Of a DNA stretch of 64,000 bases, positions 51,550-60,160 are shown piece after piece. Both the position numbers and the translations under genes were made by a program. How positions within the stretch are numbered: position 1 is the stretch's first letter; each line of letters begins with the position of its first letter. This DNA comes from Mycobacterium sp. DL440 (GTDB lineage: Bacteria > Actinomycetota > Actinomycetes > Mycobacteriales > Mycobacteriaceae). Location: assembly GCF_011745145.1 (NCBI RefSeq), contig NZ_CP050191.1, positions 6,030,473-6,094,472 of the forward strand. The letters are read 5' to 3'. The notes beneath the pieces are model-generated. The model ran no database searches. It saw only the letters and a program-made list of their open reading frames with translations, and had not been told where the DNA came from.

Positions 51550-51564
51550 GAGGATTCGAACCTC
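51550..51564 (-). other. tRNA T-arm-like element (B-box GGTTCGAATCC), likely tRNA remnant
   Basis: On the minus strand GAGGTTCGAATCCTC forms a 4-bp stem and 7-nt TTCGAAT loop, with an exact match to the tRNA B-box. I could not fold a full cloverleaf: no matching 5' acceptor strand or D-arm is found at the right distance. So I call it a remnant or lookalike, not a gene. Confidence 0.3.
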
Positions 51565-51732
51565 AGGCCCTTTACCTGTGCCATGACGCCGCCGGCAACA
51601 CGCAGAAACGTTGCGGTACCCCGCGCGGCCTGCTTCCCTGTCGGCGTCGGGAAACACGATGCCATCACAGCAAATCGCCAGGCAACTGATTTTTCGGTCT
51701 GGCAGTTCAAGGCAGCAGCTACCGTGGGTGCA

Positions 51733-53238
51733 ATGCGACGTACTTCGACGGGGGCGGTTCTCGGCGCACTGGCGCTGACCATGGGGCTGGCCGGCTGTGA
51801 TGCAAAGACCGAACTGCAGACCGACGGGCAGTCGTCCCGGGAGTCCTCATCGTCGGCGGTGCTGTTCGCCGACCAGTTGCGTGCGCAGGTCTCGGCCGAC
51901 GCGATGATGGGGCATCTGGGCAAGCTGCAGGAAATTGCCAACACGCACGACGGCAATCGCGCGCTGGGCACCGCGGGGTACGACGCAAGTGTGGACTACG
52001 TCGCCGGGGCCCTGCGCGATAAGGGATTTGACGTCCAGACCCCGGAGTTCGAGGTGAAACTCCCGTTCGCCGAGGACCCCCAGGTGACCGTCGGTGGCCA
52101 GCCCGTCACCGCCAAGCCGCTGGAGTTCACCGTCGGCACCGCGCAGGAAGGGGTGTCCGGCCCGCTGGTGCCCGCGAAGGTGGAGGACACCCCGGGATGC
52201 GAGGCCGCCGACTACGACGGACTGCCGGTCGCCGGTGGCGTGGTGCTGGTCGACCGTGGCTCCTGCCCCTTCGCCCACAAGCAGGCCGCAGCCGCCGAGC
52301 GCGGTGCGGTCGCGATGATCGTCGTCAACACCGACAACGAGGAGAAGATGGGCGGCACACTGGGCCGCAACACCGCGGTCAAGATTCCGGTGGTCAGTGT
52401 GACCAAGGACGAAGGCACCAGGCTGCGCAACGCTCCCGGGCCTACCACGATCAAGCTAGTCGCCGGGGTGCGCACCGAGCACACCCGCAATGTCATCGCC
52501 CAGACCAAGACCGGCTCGAGCTCGGACGTGGTGATGGTCGGGGCCCACCTCGACAGCGTGCCCGAAGGCCCCGGCATCAACGACAACGGTTCCGGGGTCG
52601 CCGCCGTACTGGAAACCGCTCTGCAGCTGGGCGATTCGCCGGAGTTGGCCAACGCCGTGCGATTCGGCTTCTGGGGAGCCGAGGAGGAAGGTTTGCTCGG
52701 CTCGACCAACTATGTCGGATCCCTGGACACCGAAGCCCTCAAGGACATTGCCATGTACCTGAACTTCGACATGCTCGGCTCCCCCAACGCGGGCTACTTC
52801 ACCTACGACGGCGACCAGTCCGCACCGCTGGACGAGCAGGGGCGCCCGCGGGTTCCTGAGGGCTCGGCGGGAATCGAGCGTACGCTGGCGGACTATCTGA
52901 AAGAGGCGGGAAAGACGCCGCGCGACACCAGTTTTGACGGCCGGTCCGACTACGACGGGTTCACGATGGCGGGGGTGCCCGCCGGCGGGTTGTTCTCGGG
53001 TGCCGAGGACAAGATGAATGCCGAGGAAGCGAAATTGTGGGCCGGCCAGGCGGATGAACCATTCGACCCGAACTATCACAAGAACACCGATACCCTTGAC
53101 CACGTGAACCGGGATGCGTTGCAGATACATGGTGAGGGAGTCGCATTTGCTGTCGGGCTGTATGCCCAAGATCAGCGGGGCCGCAACGGTTTACCGGTCC
53201 GCGCAGACCGCACGCGTCACCAGATCAACGCGCAGTGA
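51733..53238 (+). CDS. lpqL: M28-family aminopeptidase lipoprotein (LpqL-like)
   Basis: The 501-residue protein has lipobox LTMGLAGC (Cys21), a PA domain inserted at about 120-270 (VLVDRGSCPFAHKQAAAAERGAVAMIVVN) and an M28 zinc peptidase domain. The zinc ligands and catalytic acid are in [10 protein letters not shown] (His), [16 protein letters not shown] (bridging Asp), FGFWGAEEEGLLGS (Glu-Glu), LNFDMLGSPN (Asp) and a final PNYHKNTDT (His). It is a surface-anchored aminopeptidase. I chose ATG at 51733; the longer frame crosses the odd gap. Position after the thi locus matches Rv0418. It overlaps the next gene by GTGA. Confidence 0.92.
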   Translation: MRRTSTGAVLGALALTMGLAGCDAKTELQTDGQSSRESSSSAVLFADQLRAQVSADAMMGHLGKLQEIANTHDGNRALGTAGYDASVDYVAGALRDKGFDVQTPEFEVKLPFAEDPQVTVGGQPVTAKPLEFTVGTAQEGVSGPLVPAKVEDTPGCEAADYDGLPVAGGVVLVDRGSCPFAHKQAAAAERGAVAMIVVNTDNEEKMGGTLGRNTAVKIPVVSVTKDEGTRLRNAPGPTTIKLVAGVRTEHTRNVIAQTKTGSSSDVVMVGAHLDSVPEGPGINDNGSGVAAVLETALQLGDSPELANAVRFGFWGAEEEGLLGSTNYVGSLDTEALKDIAMYLNFDMLGSPNAGYFTYDGDQSAPLDEQGRPRVPEGSAGIERTLADYLKEAGKTPRDTSFDGRSDYDGFTMAGVPAGGLFSGAEDKMNAEEAKLWAGQADEPFDPNYHKNTDTLDHVNRDALQIHGEGVAFAVGLYAQDQRGRNGLPVRADRTRHQINAQ

Positions 53239-54671
53239 GGGCACGCCGACTCGCTACTATATTGCTCGGTGCCGCACTGGCGGGCTGCTCGGCGCAGTCA
53301 GCGCCGAAGGTTGTCGACCCCCAGGATCTGGCGGGCAAGATCACCGTCGACGCCATGTTCACCCACCTGCGCAAGCTCCAGGAGATCGCCGACAGCCATG
53401 ACGGCAACCGGGCGGTCGGCAGCCCCGGCTACGACGCCAGCGTCGACTATGTGGCACAACTGCTGCGGGACAAGGGTTTCGACGTACAGACGCCCGAGTT
53501 CGAGCGGATGGGCGCGATGCGCGGAGGCAAGCCGGTGCTGAACGTGTCCGGACGCAGTTACACAGTAGATCAGGCGTCGATGCTGGTGATGACGGCGCCG
53601 GGCGGCCTCAATGCGCCTACGTTGCACCCGGTGAAACCCTCAGGGTGCGCGGCCTCCGACTACGGTTCGGTCAACATCGCCGGTGCCATTGCGGTCGTCG
53701 ACGACTCCGGGTGTTCCGTTGTGGTCAAACAGAACACCGCGTTGGCGAAGGGGGCTGTGGGGCTGCTGGTGGTCAACCGTGGTCGGCAGCCCGCTCCGGG
53801 CGGGTTGTTCACCACCGGCTACTACCGTCAACTCACCGTGCCGGTGGGTGTCATCGACGAGACTGCAGATGCGGCACTGCTACGCACCAGCGCCCCGGTG
53901 CGCCTGACCCTCGACGGCAAAGCCGAGATGGTCAAATCCCGCAACGTGACTGCGCAGACGAAGACCGGTTCGGCCTCGGATGTGGTGCTCGTCGGCGCGC
54001 ACCTGGACAGTGTGGGTGGCGGGCCCGGCATCAACGACAACGGTTCGGGAGTGGCCGCCGTCCTGGAAACCGCGCTGCAGCTGGGCAGTTCGCCGAAGGG
54101 GAACAATGCGGTGCGGTTCGCGTTCTGGGGTGCCGAGGAGATGGGGTTGGAAGGGTCGACGCAGTACGTGCGCAGCCTGCCGCTGGATCAACTCGACGAT
54201 CTCGCGCTGTACCTGAACTTCGACATGGTCGGCTCACCCAACGCCGGGTTCTTCACCTATGACGGCGACCAGTCCGGCCAGGCCACCGATCCAAAACCGA
54301 TACCCGAGGGCTCGGCCGGCATCGAACGGACCATGGCGGGTTATCTCAACCTCGCCGGGGTGCGGCCCGCGGACATGCCGATCGGCGCCAACTCCGACTA
54401 CCACCCGCTCCTGCAGGCCGGGGTACCGATCGGGGGCGCGACCACCGGATCGTCGCAGCGCAAGACCCAGGTTCAGGCCCGATTGTGGGGCGGACGGACC
54501 GGCGTGGCCTTCGATCCGAACTATCACACCGCCCGCGACACCATCGACAACGTCGATGCGCGTGCGCTCGGGATCATGGGATCGGCGATCGCGTTCACCG
54601 TCGGCACCTATGCCCAGTCGATCGAGGGTGCCAACGGTGTGCCGGCGCGGGACAAACGTCACCGCGGTTGA
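53235..54671 (+). CDS. Second M28-family aminopeptidase lipoprotein (tandem paralogue)
   Basis: The 478-residue protein is lipidated at LLGAALAGC (Cys18) and parallels the preceding protein throughout: [30 protein letters not shown], a shorter PA domain, [55 protein letters not shown] and PNYHTARDT. All zinc ligands are kept, so it should be active. It looks like a tandem duplicate; the PA region is the most diverged part, which suggests different substrates. It starts at GTG 53235, overlapping the upstream stop. Confidence 0.92.
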   Translation: MRARRLATILLGAALAGCSAQSAPKVVDPQDLAGKITVDAMFTHLRKLQEIADSHDGNRAVGSPGYDASVDYVAQLLRDKGFDVQTPEFERMGAMRGGKPVLNVSGRSYTVDQASMLVMTAPGGLNAPTLHPVKPSGCAASDYGSVNIAGAIAVVDDSGCSVVVKQNTALAKGAVGLLVVNRGRQPAPGGLFTTGYYRQLTVPVGVIDETADAALLRTSAPVRLTLDGKAEMVKSRNVTAQTKTGSASDVVLVGAHLDSVGGGPGINDNGSGVAAVLETALQLGSSPKGNNAVRFAFWGAEEMGLEGSTQYVRSLPLDQLDDLALYLNFDMVGSPNAGFFTYDGDQSGQATDPKPIPEGSAGIERTMAGYLNLAGVRPADMPIGANSDYHPLLQAGVPIGGATTGSSQRKTQVQARLWGGRTGVAFDPNYHTARDTIDNVDARALGIMGSAIAFTVGTYAQSIEGANGVPARDKRHRG

Positions 54672-54702
54672 ACCATCCGGGGTAGGCCCCCGTAGTACGG
54701 GT

Positions 54703-55791
54703 ATGGGAATTAACGTCGCGAGAATGCCCAGCCACAGCACCATTGCCGGCGTCCACGCGGTATTGCCTCCGTATCGATATACCCAGGAGGAGGTCACCAG
54801 CGCCCTGCTGGACCTGCCCGGATACGCCGAGTCCGAGGACGTGGTGCGGGCGCTGCACAAGAGCGCGAAGGTGAACAGCCGGTATCTGGTGCTGCCGCTC
54901 GAGGAATACGCTCGGCTCGACGATTTCGGCACGAGCAACAGCCTGTTCATCGAGCACGCAACCGAACTGGGCTGCGCCGCACTGTCCGGGGCCTTGGACG
55001 ATGCGGGGCTGCGCCCTCAGGACGTCGACCTGATCATCACCACTACCGTCACCGGCGCCGCGGTCCCGTCGCTGGACGCCCGGATCGCCGGGCGCCTCGG
55101 CCTTCGGCCGGACGTGCGCCGCATCCCGATCTTCGGGCTGGGTTGTGTGGCCGGTGCCGCCGGCATCGCCCGGCTCAACGACTATCTGCGCGGTGCGCCC
55201 GACAAGGTAGCGGTCCTGGTGTCGGTGGAATTGTGTTCGCTGACGCGCAAACACCATCCCTCCATGCCGACGCTGGTGGCCGGTGCGCTGTTCGGTGACG
55301 GTGCCGCCGCGGTCGTGGCGGTCTGCGAGGAACGGGCCCGCCGACTCAACTCGACCGGACCCGATGTGCTGGACTCACGCAGTCATCTCTACCCAGATTC
55401 GTTGCATGCCATGGGCTGGGACATCGGTTCAGCAGGTTTCGAGATCGTGCTCAGCGCCGAGGTTCCGGGCTTCGTGGGGCGCTACCTGGGCGATGACGTG
55501 ACCGGATTCCTTGGTGGGCACGGCCTTTCCGTTGACGATGTATCCGCCTGGGTCAGCCATCCGGGCGGGCCGAAGGTGATCGAGGCGATCATCGAAACCC
55601 TCGGATTGCCTGAGGACGCACTTGATCTCACCTGGCAGTCACTCGCCGACGTCGGCAACCTGTCGTCGTCCTCGGTGCTGCACGTCCTGCGCGATACCAT
55701 CCGCAAACGGCCGGAGTCGGATACGCCCGGGGTGCTGATGGCCATGGGTCCGGGTTTCTGCTCGGAACTCGTCCTGCTGCGCTGGCGCTGA
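54703..55791 (+). CDS. Type III polyketide synthase (chalcone-synthase-like)
   Basis: The 362-residue homodimeric ketosynthase has its catalytic Cys148 in [14 protein letters not shown], His in [15 protein letters not shown] and Asn in [14 protein letters not shown], the C-H-N triad. It condenses long-chain acyl-CoA starters with malonyl units to give alkylresorcinols or pyrones. It is followed by ICMT-like methyltransferase and FAD monooxygenase genes with overlapping ends, the same set as srsABC of Streptomyces griseus and the M. smegmatis polyketide-quinone genes (established knowledge). The start is ATG at 54703; ATG at 54724 is an alternative. Frames upstream overlap the peptidase gene. 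Confidence 0.93.
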   Translation: MGINVARMPSHSTIAGVHAVLPPYRYTQEEVTSALLDLPGYAESEDVVRALHKSAKVNSRYLVLPLEEYARLDDFGTSNSLFIEHATELGCAALSGALDDAGLRPQDVDLIITTTVTGAAVPSLDARIAGRLGLRPDVRRIPIFGLGCVAGAAGIARLNDYLRGAPDKVAVLVSVELCSLTRKHHPSMPTLVAGALFGDGAAAVVAVCEERARRLNSTGPDVLDSRSHLYPDSLHAMGWDIGSAGFEIVLSAEVPGFVGRYLGDDVTGFLGGHGLSVDDVSAWVSHPGGPKVIEAIIETLGLPEDALDLTWQSLADVGNLSSSSVLHVLRDTIRKRPESDTPGVLMAMGPGFCSELVLLRWR

Positions 55792-56300
55792 TGACTGTCA
55801 AGAGATTCACCGAGCTGATCGTTCTCGTGGCCGCTGAGCGGGTCTTCGAGCTGGTGGTGTCCAAACGCAACCTGCAGTGGAGTAAAGCCCACGGCGGCAA
55901 GGAATTCGGGGCGAGCCACTATCCAGTGATGGTGGCGCTGCACAGCGGGCTGCTGGTGGGGGCGGTGCTGGAGGCCCGCAGGCGCAGGCCGTCGGCCATA
56001 CTCGGCCGGGTCATGGTGGGGGTCGTACTCGCTGCTCAGGCGTTGCGCTGGTGGTGCATCACCACGCTGGGCCGGCAGTGGAACACCCGGGTTGTGGTGG
56101 TGCCCGGCGCTGCGCGCGTAGTCGACGGTCCGTACCGGTTGCTGCCGCACCCGAACTACGTGGCAGTGGTCACCGAGGGGGCCGCTTTGCCGTTGGCCGG
56201 CGGCGCTTGGATCACCGCTCTGGTGTTCACTGTGGCCAACGCTGCATTGCTGCGAACTCGGATCCGCGTGGAAAATGAAGCGTTGCAAGGCTTGACGTGA
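55791..56300 (+). CDS. ICMT-like membrane methyltransferase (SrsB-type)
   Basis: The 169-residue protein has three to four membrane helices and the isoprenylcysteine carboxyl methyltransferase signature GPYRLLPHPNYVAVVTEGAALPL (Y-R-x-x-x-H-P-x-Y). It is expected to O-methylate the phenolic lipid made by the upstream PKS. The ATG overlaps the PKS stop by one base (TGATG), and the gene ends in a GTGA overlap with the FAD enzyme. Confidence 0.88.
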   Translation: MTVKRFTELIVLVAAERVFELVVSKRNLQWSKAHGGKEFGASHYPVMVALHSGLLVGAVLEARRRRPSAILGRVMVGVVLAAQALRWWCITTLGRQWNTRVVVVPGAARVVDGPYRLLPHPNYVAVVTEGAALPLAGGAWITALVFTVANAALLRTRIRVENEALQGLT

Positions 56301-57322
56301 TTGATCTGCTTGTTGCAGGTGGCGGCCCGGCCGGGCTGGCCACGGCGGTCCACGCCGCGCGCGCCGGGCTGGAGGTCGTGGTCGTGGAACGCCGCCATGG
56401 CCCGATCGACAAGGCCTGCGGTGAGGGCCTGATGCCGCACTCCGTACGGCAGTTGCAACGCCTTGGCGCTCAGATGAATGACCGGTCCTACCGTCCTTTT
56501 TACGGCATTCGGTACCTCGACGGGCACCGCATTGCCGAGGCCAGGTTCCGCGACGGAGCCGGGCACGGGGTGCGTCGCACGGTGCTGCACGCCGCGCTGT
56601 CGAAAGCGGCATCGGAAGCCGGGGTCCGGGTGGTCCACGGTGAGGTGGGTCCGGTGACCCAGGACTCGACATCGGTGAGCGCGGCCGGTTTTCGCGCCCG
56701 CTACCTGGCGGCTGCCGATGGTCTGCATTCGCCGGTCCGACGCTCGCTCGGGCTCAGCGGCGTTGAGGGCAGGCGACGCCGCTGGGGAATTCGGCGTCAT
56801 GTCCAGATCGCCCCGTGGTCGGATTGCGTCGAGGTGTACTGGGGGCCCGACGCCGAGGCGTACGTGACGCCGGTCGGTGAGAGCTGTGTCGGGATAGTGA
56901 TCCTGACCTCGGATCGCGGCGGCTTCGATCAGCACCTGGCGGAATTTCCGATGCTGGTCGAGCGGATCAACGGCCTTGAGCACGGCCAGGACCGGGCCGC
57001 CGGACCGCTGCGGCAGAAGGTCCGCAACCGCACCGCGGGCCGGGTGTTGTTGGTCGGTGACGCGGCAGGCTACGTGGATGCGCTGACCGGGGAGGGGATG
57101 GGCCTGGCCTTCGGCGCCGCCGAACTTCTGGTGGGGTGTGTGCGGGCCGACCGGCCCGGTGACTACGACCGGCAGTGGCGCGCGTTGACCCGTCGCTATC
57201 GGTTGCTGACCGCAGCCCTGTTGCACGGCAGCGGTTTTGGACCGGTACGGTCCTGCATCACCCCGGTGTCGGCGGCGTTGCCGTCGATATTTGCTCAGGT
57301 GGTGAATGCGCTGGGGGAGTAG
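56297..57322 (+). CDS. FAD-dependent monooxygenase/geranylgeranyl-reductase-like (SrsC-type)
   Basis: The 341-residue flavoprotein has the N-terminal GGGPAGLATAVHAARAGLEVVVVER (FAD Rossmann), the conserved CGEGLMP (geranylgeranyl reductase family) and a second FAD motif LVGDAAGYVDALTGEGMGLAFGAAELL. In the Srs system the third enzyme hydroxylates the resorcinol ring to give the quinone. The GTG start overlaps the methyltransferase. The 3' end overlaps the convergent NCS2 permease gene by 65 nt. Confidence 0.88.
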   Translation: MIDLLVAGGGPAGLATAVHAARAGLEVVVVERRHGPIDKACGEGLMPHSVRQLQRLGAQMNDRSYRPFYGIRYLDGHRIAEARFRDGAGHGVRRTVLHAALSKAASEAGVRVVHGEVGPVTQDSTSVSAAGFRARYLAAADGLHSPVRRSLGLSGVEGRRRRWGIRRHVQIAPWSDCVEVYWGPDAEAYVTPVGESCVGIVILTSDRGGFDQHLAEFPMLVERINGLEHGQDRAAGPLRQKVRNRTAGRVLLVGDAAGYVDALTGEGMGLAFGAAELLVGCVRADRPGDYDRQWRALTRRYRLLTAALLHGSGFGPVRSCITPVSAALPSIFAQVVNALGE

Positions 57323-58577
57323 GCCGGACCAGGTTGCCGAGGTATTCCAACAACCGCATTCCGTGGAACACCAGCAGCGCGGCGATGGAGCCCAGCGCGA
57401 TCCCGGTGAACGTCAATGAGCCGAGCTGCCAGGTGAAGTCGGCGATCCCGATGATCAGTGGGATGGCGGCGGTCATCTGGTTGACGGGCTTGGAGAAATC
57501 CACGTGATTGGTCAGCCAGATCCGCACGCCCAGAATGCCGACCAGGCCGTAGAGCACAATCGTCGCTCCGCCCAGTACACCCGGCGGGATGGCCGAGATC
57601 GCCGCACCGACCTTGGGGCACAACGACAATGCGATCGCCACCGTCGCGGCCACCCAGTATGCCGCGGTCGAGTAGACCCGGGTGGCCGCCATCACCCCGA
57701 TGTTCTCGGCATAGGTGGTGGTGGCCGAACCGCCACCGGCGCCGGCCAGCACGGTGGCCACCCCGTCGGCCGCCAGCGCCCGGCCGATCATCGGATCGAG
57801 GTCGGTGCCGGTCATCTGTCCCACCGACTTGACGTGGCCGATGTTCTCGGCCACCAGTGCGATCACCGCGGGTAGGAACAGCGGTAGCACTGCCAGACTG
57901 AACTCCGGCGTGTGGAACTCGGGCAGTCCCAGCCACGGCGCAGCCGCGATCGCCGTGGTGTCTACGTCGCCGAAGGCCAACGCCAGCAGATACCCGATCA
58001 CCACAGCGCCGAAGATTGCCAGCCTGCCGATCAACCCTTTGAAGAAAGCCAGCGTGGCGACCAGCAACACCAATGTCACCAATCCGATCAGCGGTCCCTT
58101 CTCGAAATTGGCCTTGGCCGCCGGGGCCAGATTGAAGCCGATCAGCGCGACGATCGCCCCGGTCACCACCGGTGGCAGGGTCAGGTCGATCCACCGGGTT
58201 CCGATCACGTGCACCACCGCGCCGATGAGGATCAGCAGTAACCCGACGGCGATCAAACCGCCCAGCGCGCTACCGGTTCCATGCGCTGCCACGGCCGCGG
58301 TCACCGGGGCGATCACCGAGAAACTCGACCCCAGATAGCTCGGTAACCGGTTGCCGGTGATGAGCAGGAACAGAATGGTCCCGACCCCGGAGAACAGCAG
58401 CGTGGTGGAGGGCGGAAAGCCGGTGAGCACCGGGACCAGGAACGTGGCGCCGAACATGGCCACGACGTGCTGGGCGCCGATGCCGATGGTGCTGGCCCAA
58501 TCGAGCCGTTCCCCGGGGGCGACGACGAAGTCGTCATCGGTGCGGGTCTCGACGTACTTCCAACTCAGCAGGGTCAC
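57258..58577 (-). CDS. NCS2-family nucleobase permease (uracil/xanthine type)
   Basis: The 439-residue protein has about fourteen helices and the UraA-like pattern: GAQHVVAMFGATFLVPVLTG (TM1), SFSVIAPVTAAV, LPPVVTGAIVALIGFNLAP, and the substrate motif ALVAENIGHVKSVGQMTG with GGGSATTTYAENIGVMAATRVYS. It is a proton-coupled importer, uracil being the best guess. The start is GTG at 58577. The Pro/Thr-rich C-terminal tail (PTPPAHSPPEQISTATPPTPG) lies in the overlap with the opposite FAD gene. Confidence 0.92.
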   Translation of the reverse strand: MTLLSWKYVETRTDDDFVVAPGERLDWASTIGIGAQHVVAMFGATFLVPVLTGFPPSTTLLFSGVGTILFLLITGNRLPSYLGSSFSVIAPVTAAVAAHGTGSALGGLIAVGLLLILIGAVVHVIGTRWIDLTLPPVVTGAIVALIGFNLAPAAKANFEKGPLIGLVTLVLLVATLAFFKGLIGRLAIFGAVVIGYLLALAFGDVDTTAIAAAPWLGLPEFHTPEFSLAVLPLFLPAVIALVAENIGHVKSVGQMTGTDLDPMIGRALAADGVATVLAGAGGGSATTTYAENIGVMAATRVYSTAAYWVAATVAIALSLCPKVGAAISAIPPGVLGGATIVLYGLVGILGVRIWLTNHVDFSKPVNQMTAAIPLIIGIADFTWQLGSLTFTGIALGSIAALLVFHGMRLLEYLGNLVRPTPPAHSPPEQISTATPPTPG

Positions 58578-58634
58578 GCACTATCTATATGCGTCGAATG
58601 GCCAGTTGTGCCACGTTTGCCGCGAGAATCCGGG

Positions 58635-59234
58635 TCATAACTGGCCACGCGGATGAAAGAAGACGCCTTCCGCGCGGACCGTGACACCGTCTGGGGTTGC
58701 GAGGTGCCCGATGGCGAACGTCTTCGCGCCCTCGACGCGGTCGATGTGGGCCTCCGCGCGGATGGGGCCCAGTCGAGTACCCGCTTCATAGCGAATCGTG
58801 AGGGTTCCGGTAACCGCGGGTCGTCCTGGCTTGTGGGCGGTGGCACCGAGAATGTGGTCGAGAAGGAGGGCGCAGATTCCACCGTGTACATGGCCGGCGG
58901 GTCCTTCGTAGGCCGCGCCGAGTGTCACGTCGGCCCAGACTCGGCCGTCAGGTTCATGGTGAACCAGCAATGGGGGAGCCAGGGCATTGCGCAATCCGAT
59001 GACTGCATTTCCCCACGCGAGGGATTGCCCGTCGGTAGCTGGTTGGATACCGAAAGAACCTGGTATCAGTGATTGGCTGAGTTCGTCGACCGCCGCGTCG
59101 ATCTTCGCCTTCGCAGACGTGATGGCGTCGAGATCTGCCTGGCTACGAATGGTCGCATCGACGAGTCGGCGAACGGAATCGGTGAGAGAGGCGTAAAGCG
59201 CTTCTGGAACTTCGGTTTCGCTTTCTACGGACAT
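58635..59234 (-). CDS. PaaI-like hotdog thioesterase
   Basis: The 199-residue protein has a hotdog domain in the C-terminal 130 residues (YEGPAGHVHGGICALLLDHILG, the HGG motif and catalytic-region Asp). An N-terminal helical extension is predicted (VRRLVDATIRSQADLDAITSAKAKID). It likely hydrolyses acyl-CoA intermediates. The position beside KstD and a KshA-type oxygenase suggests sterol or steroid-CoA metabolism (inference). It starts at ATG 59234, 4 nt after the small ORF upstream. Confidence 0.85.
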   Translation of the reverse strand: MSVESETEVPEALYASLTDSVRRLVDATIRSQADLDAITSAKAKIDAAVDELSQSLIPGSFGIQPATDGQSLAWGNAVIGLRNALAPPLLVHHEPDGRVWADVTLGAAYEGPAGHVHGGICALLLDHILGATAHKPGRPAVTGTLTIRYEAGTRLGPIRAEAHIDRVEGAKTFAIGHLATPDGVTVRAEGVFFHPRGQL

Positions 59235-59238
59235 AGCT

Positions 59239-59370
59239 TTACCCCGTTATCGGATCGAGCTGACGGTCAGCGAAGCCCCCGTAATCCCCGCGATAGAAAA
59301 GCAGAGGCAGCCCGCCGTGGGCTTCCAGTGCCGTGACATGACTGACCACGGTGGTGTTCTCGAGTCCCAT
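59239..59370 (-). CDS. Possible 43-residue small protein upstream of the thioesterase
   Basis: ATG at 59370 has GGACGGAG just upstream and encodes MGLENTTVVSHVTALEAHGG and a further 23 residues ending RQLDPITG, with stop 4 nt before the thioesterase start. The composition is protein-like, and the spacing suggests cotranscription and coupling. The frame is open upstream to 59457 without a better start. The family is unknown to me; it could be a leader or relic. Confidence 0.45.
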   Translation of the reverse strand: MGLENTTVVSHVTALEAHGGLPLLFYRGDYGGFADRQLDPITG

Positions 59371-59481
59371 CGGTCTCCGTCCTCGTGTGATGTCGTCTCC
59401 CAGATTCGTTGAGGCAGCTACCACGGGCAAGGGAGTATCCCGGCCAGCGGGTGACACCGAGTGGCCTGTGACCTGGATTGT

Positions 59482-59494
59482 TACGCTTGCTCAG
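59482..59494 (+). promoter_or_regulatory. Leaderless-type -10 for the PadR gene
   Basis: TACGCT (59482-59487) matches TAnnnT and is followed by six bases and GTG at 59494, the spacing seen in mycobacterial leaderless transcripts. No SD precedes this GTG, which supports the start choice. Confidence 0.45.
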
Positions 59495-60159
59495 TGGGAG
59501 ACTCCGAGCCAACAGCCAAGCCAGCACTCGCTGCGACGAGCTGGGCGCTGCTCGGAATGTTGTCGTATGACACCGAACTGTCCGGCTACGACATCCGCAA
59601 GTGGATCCACTGGAGCATGCGCTTTTACTACGGCAGCCCGGCCTACAGCCAGATCTACTCCGAGCTGAAGAAGCTGGAGAAGCTGGGTTTTCTGACCTCT
59701 CGGGTCGATGGCACCGGCACGCGGAACCGCCGCCTGTACAAGATCACCGAGAGCGGCCTCGACGCCGTCACCCGATGGGCACGGGAGTCCCCGGTCGAGC
59801 CGCCGTCACTAAAGCACCCCGCAATATTGCGAGTGACGCTGGGGCATCTCAGCGATCCGGTCGCGCTCAAGAAGATGCTTCAGGAACACCTTTCCTATGT
59901 CGACGGCATGCGGCACGATGCCGCCAAGGAGGCTCGGTGGGCTGCGGCAGATCCGTCATGGGCATACGCCAAAATTGCCTTGGCCTGGGCGGAACACTAT
60001 TACGAGTCCGAGCGAGAGCTCATCTTGAAACTGATCAAGGATCTCGACGAGGCGGAGGCGACGTTCCCGAAGGTCGGTGAGGGCGGGAAGGTCCCGTGGC
60101 CCGAGGCCGCCTACTGGTATGAGATCGAAAGGAAAGCCGACGCCGAAGACGTCGACTGA
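59494..60159 (+). CDS. PadR-family transcriptional regulator
   Basis: The 221-residue protein has an N-terminal PadR winged helix (SWALLGMLSYDTELSGYDIRKWI ... YSQIYSELKKLEKLGFLTSRVDGTGTRNRRLYKITESG) and a C-terminal Vir_act_alpha_C helical domain (LGHLSDPVALKKMLQEHLSYVDGMRHDAA). It is a repressor that senses phenolic or other small ligands in known cases. It is divergent from the thioesterase unit and convergent with kstD (1-nt gap). I chose GTG at 59494; GTG at 59461 would add a Cys-containing leader that looks non-family. Confidence 0.9.
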   Translation: MGDSEPTAKPALAATSWALLGMLSYDTELSGYDIRKWIHWSMRFYYGSPAYSQIYSELKKLEKLGFLTSRVDGTGTRNRRLYKITESGLDAVTRWARESPVEPPSLKHPAILRVTLGHLSDPVALKKMLQEHLSYVDGMRHDAAKEARWAAADPSWAYAKIALAWAEHYYESERELILKLIKDLDEAEATFPKVGEGGKVPWPEAAYWYEIERKADAEDVD

Positions 60160-60160
60160 C

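Larger units (their letters stand above)
51396..51732. other. 337-nt divergent gap with inverted repeat and tRNA-like element
   Basis: This lies between the leftward SPFH gene and the rightward lpqL-like gene. It contains a strong SD for the SPFH gene, a 17-bp perfect inverted repeat (51434-51450 with 51523-51539) and a tRNA T-arm-like element (51550-51564). A plus-strand frame is open across it, but its product there looks like translated tRNA antisense (GEDSNLRPF) rather than protein. Confidence 0.6.

Noticed and set aside
51490..51600. Functional tRNA gene on the minus strand
   Set aside because: Only a T-arm-like element is present. I could not pair an acceptor stem or find a D-arm and anticodon arm at the right spacing, so I list it as a remnant or lookalike.
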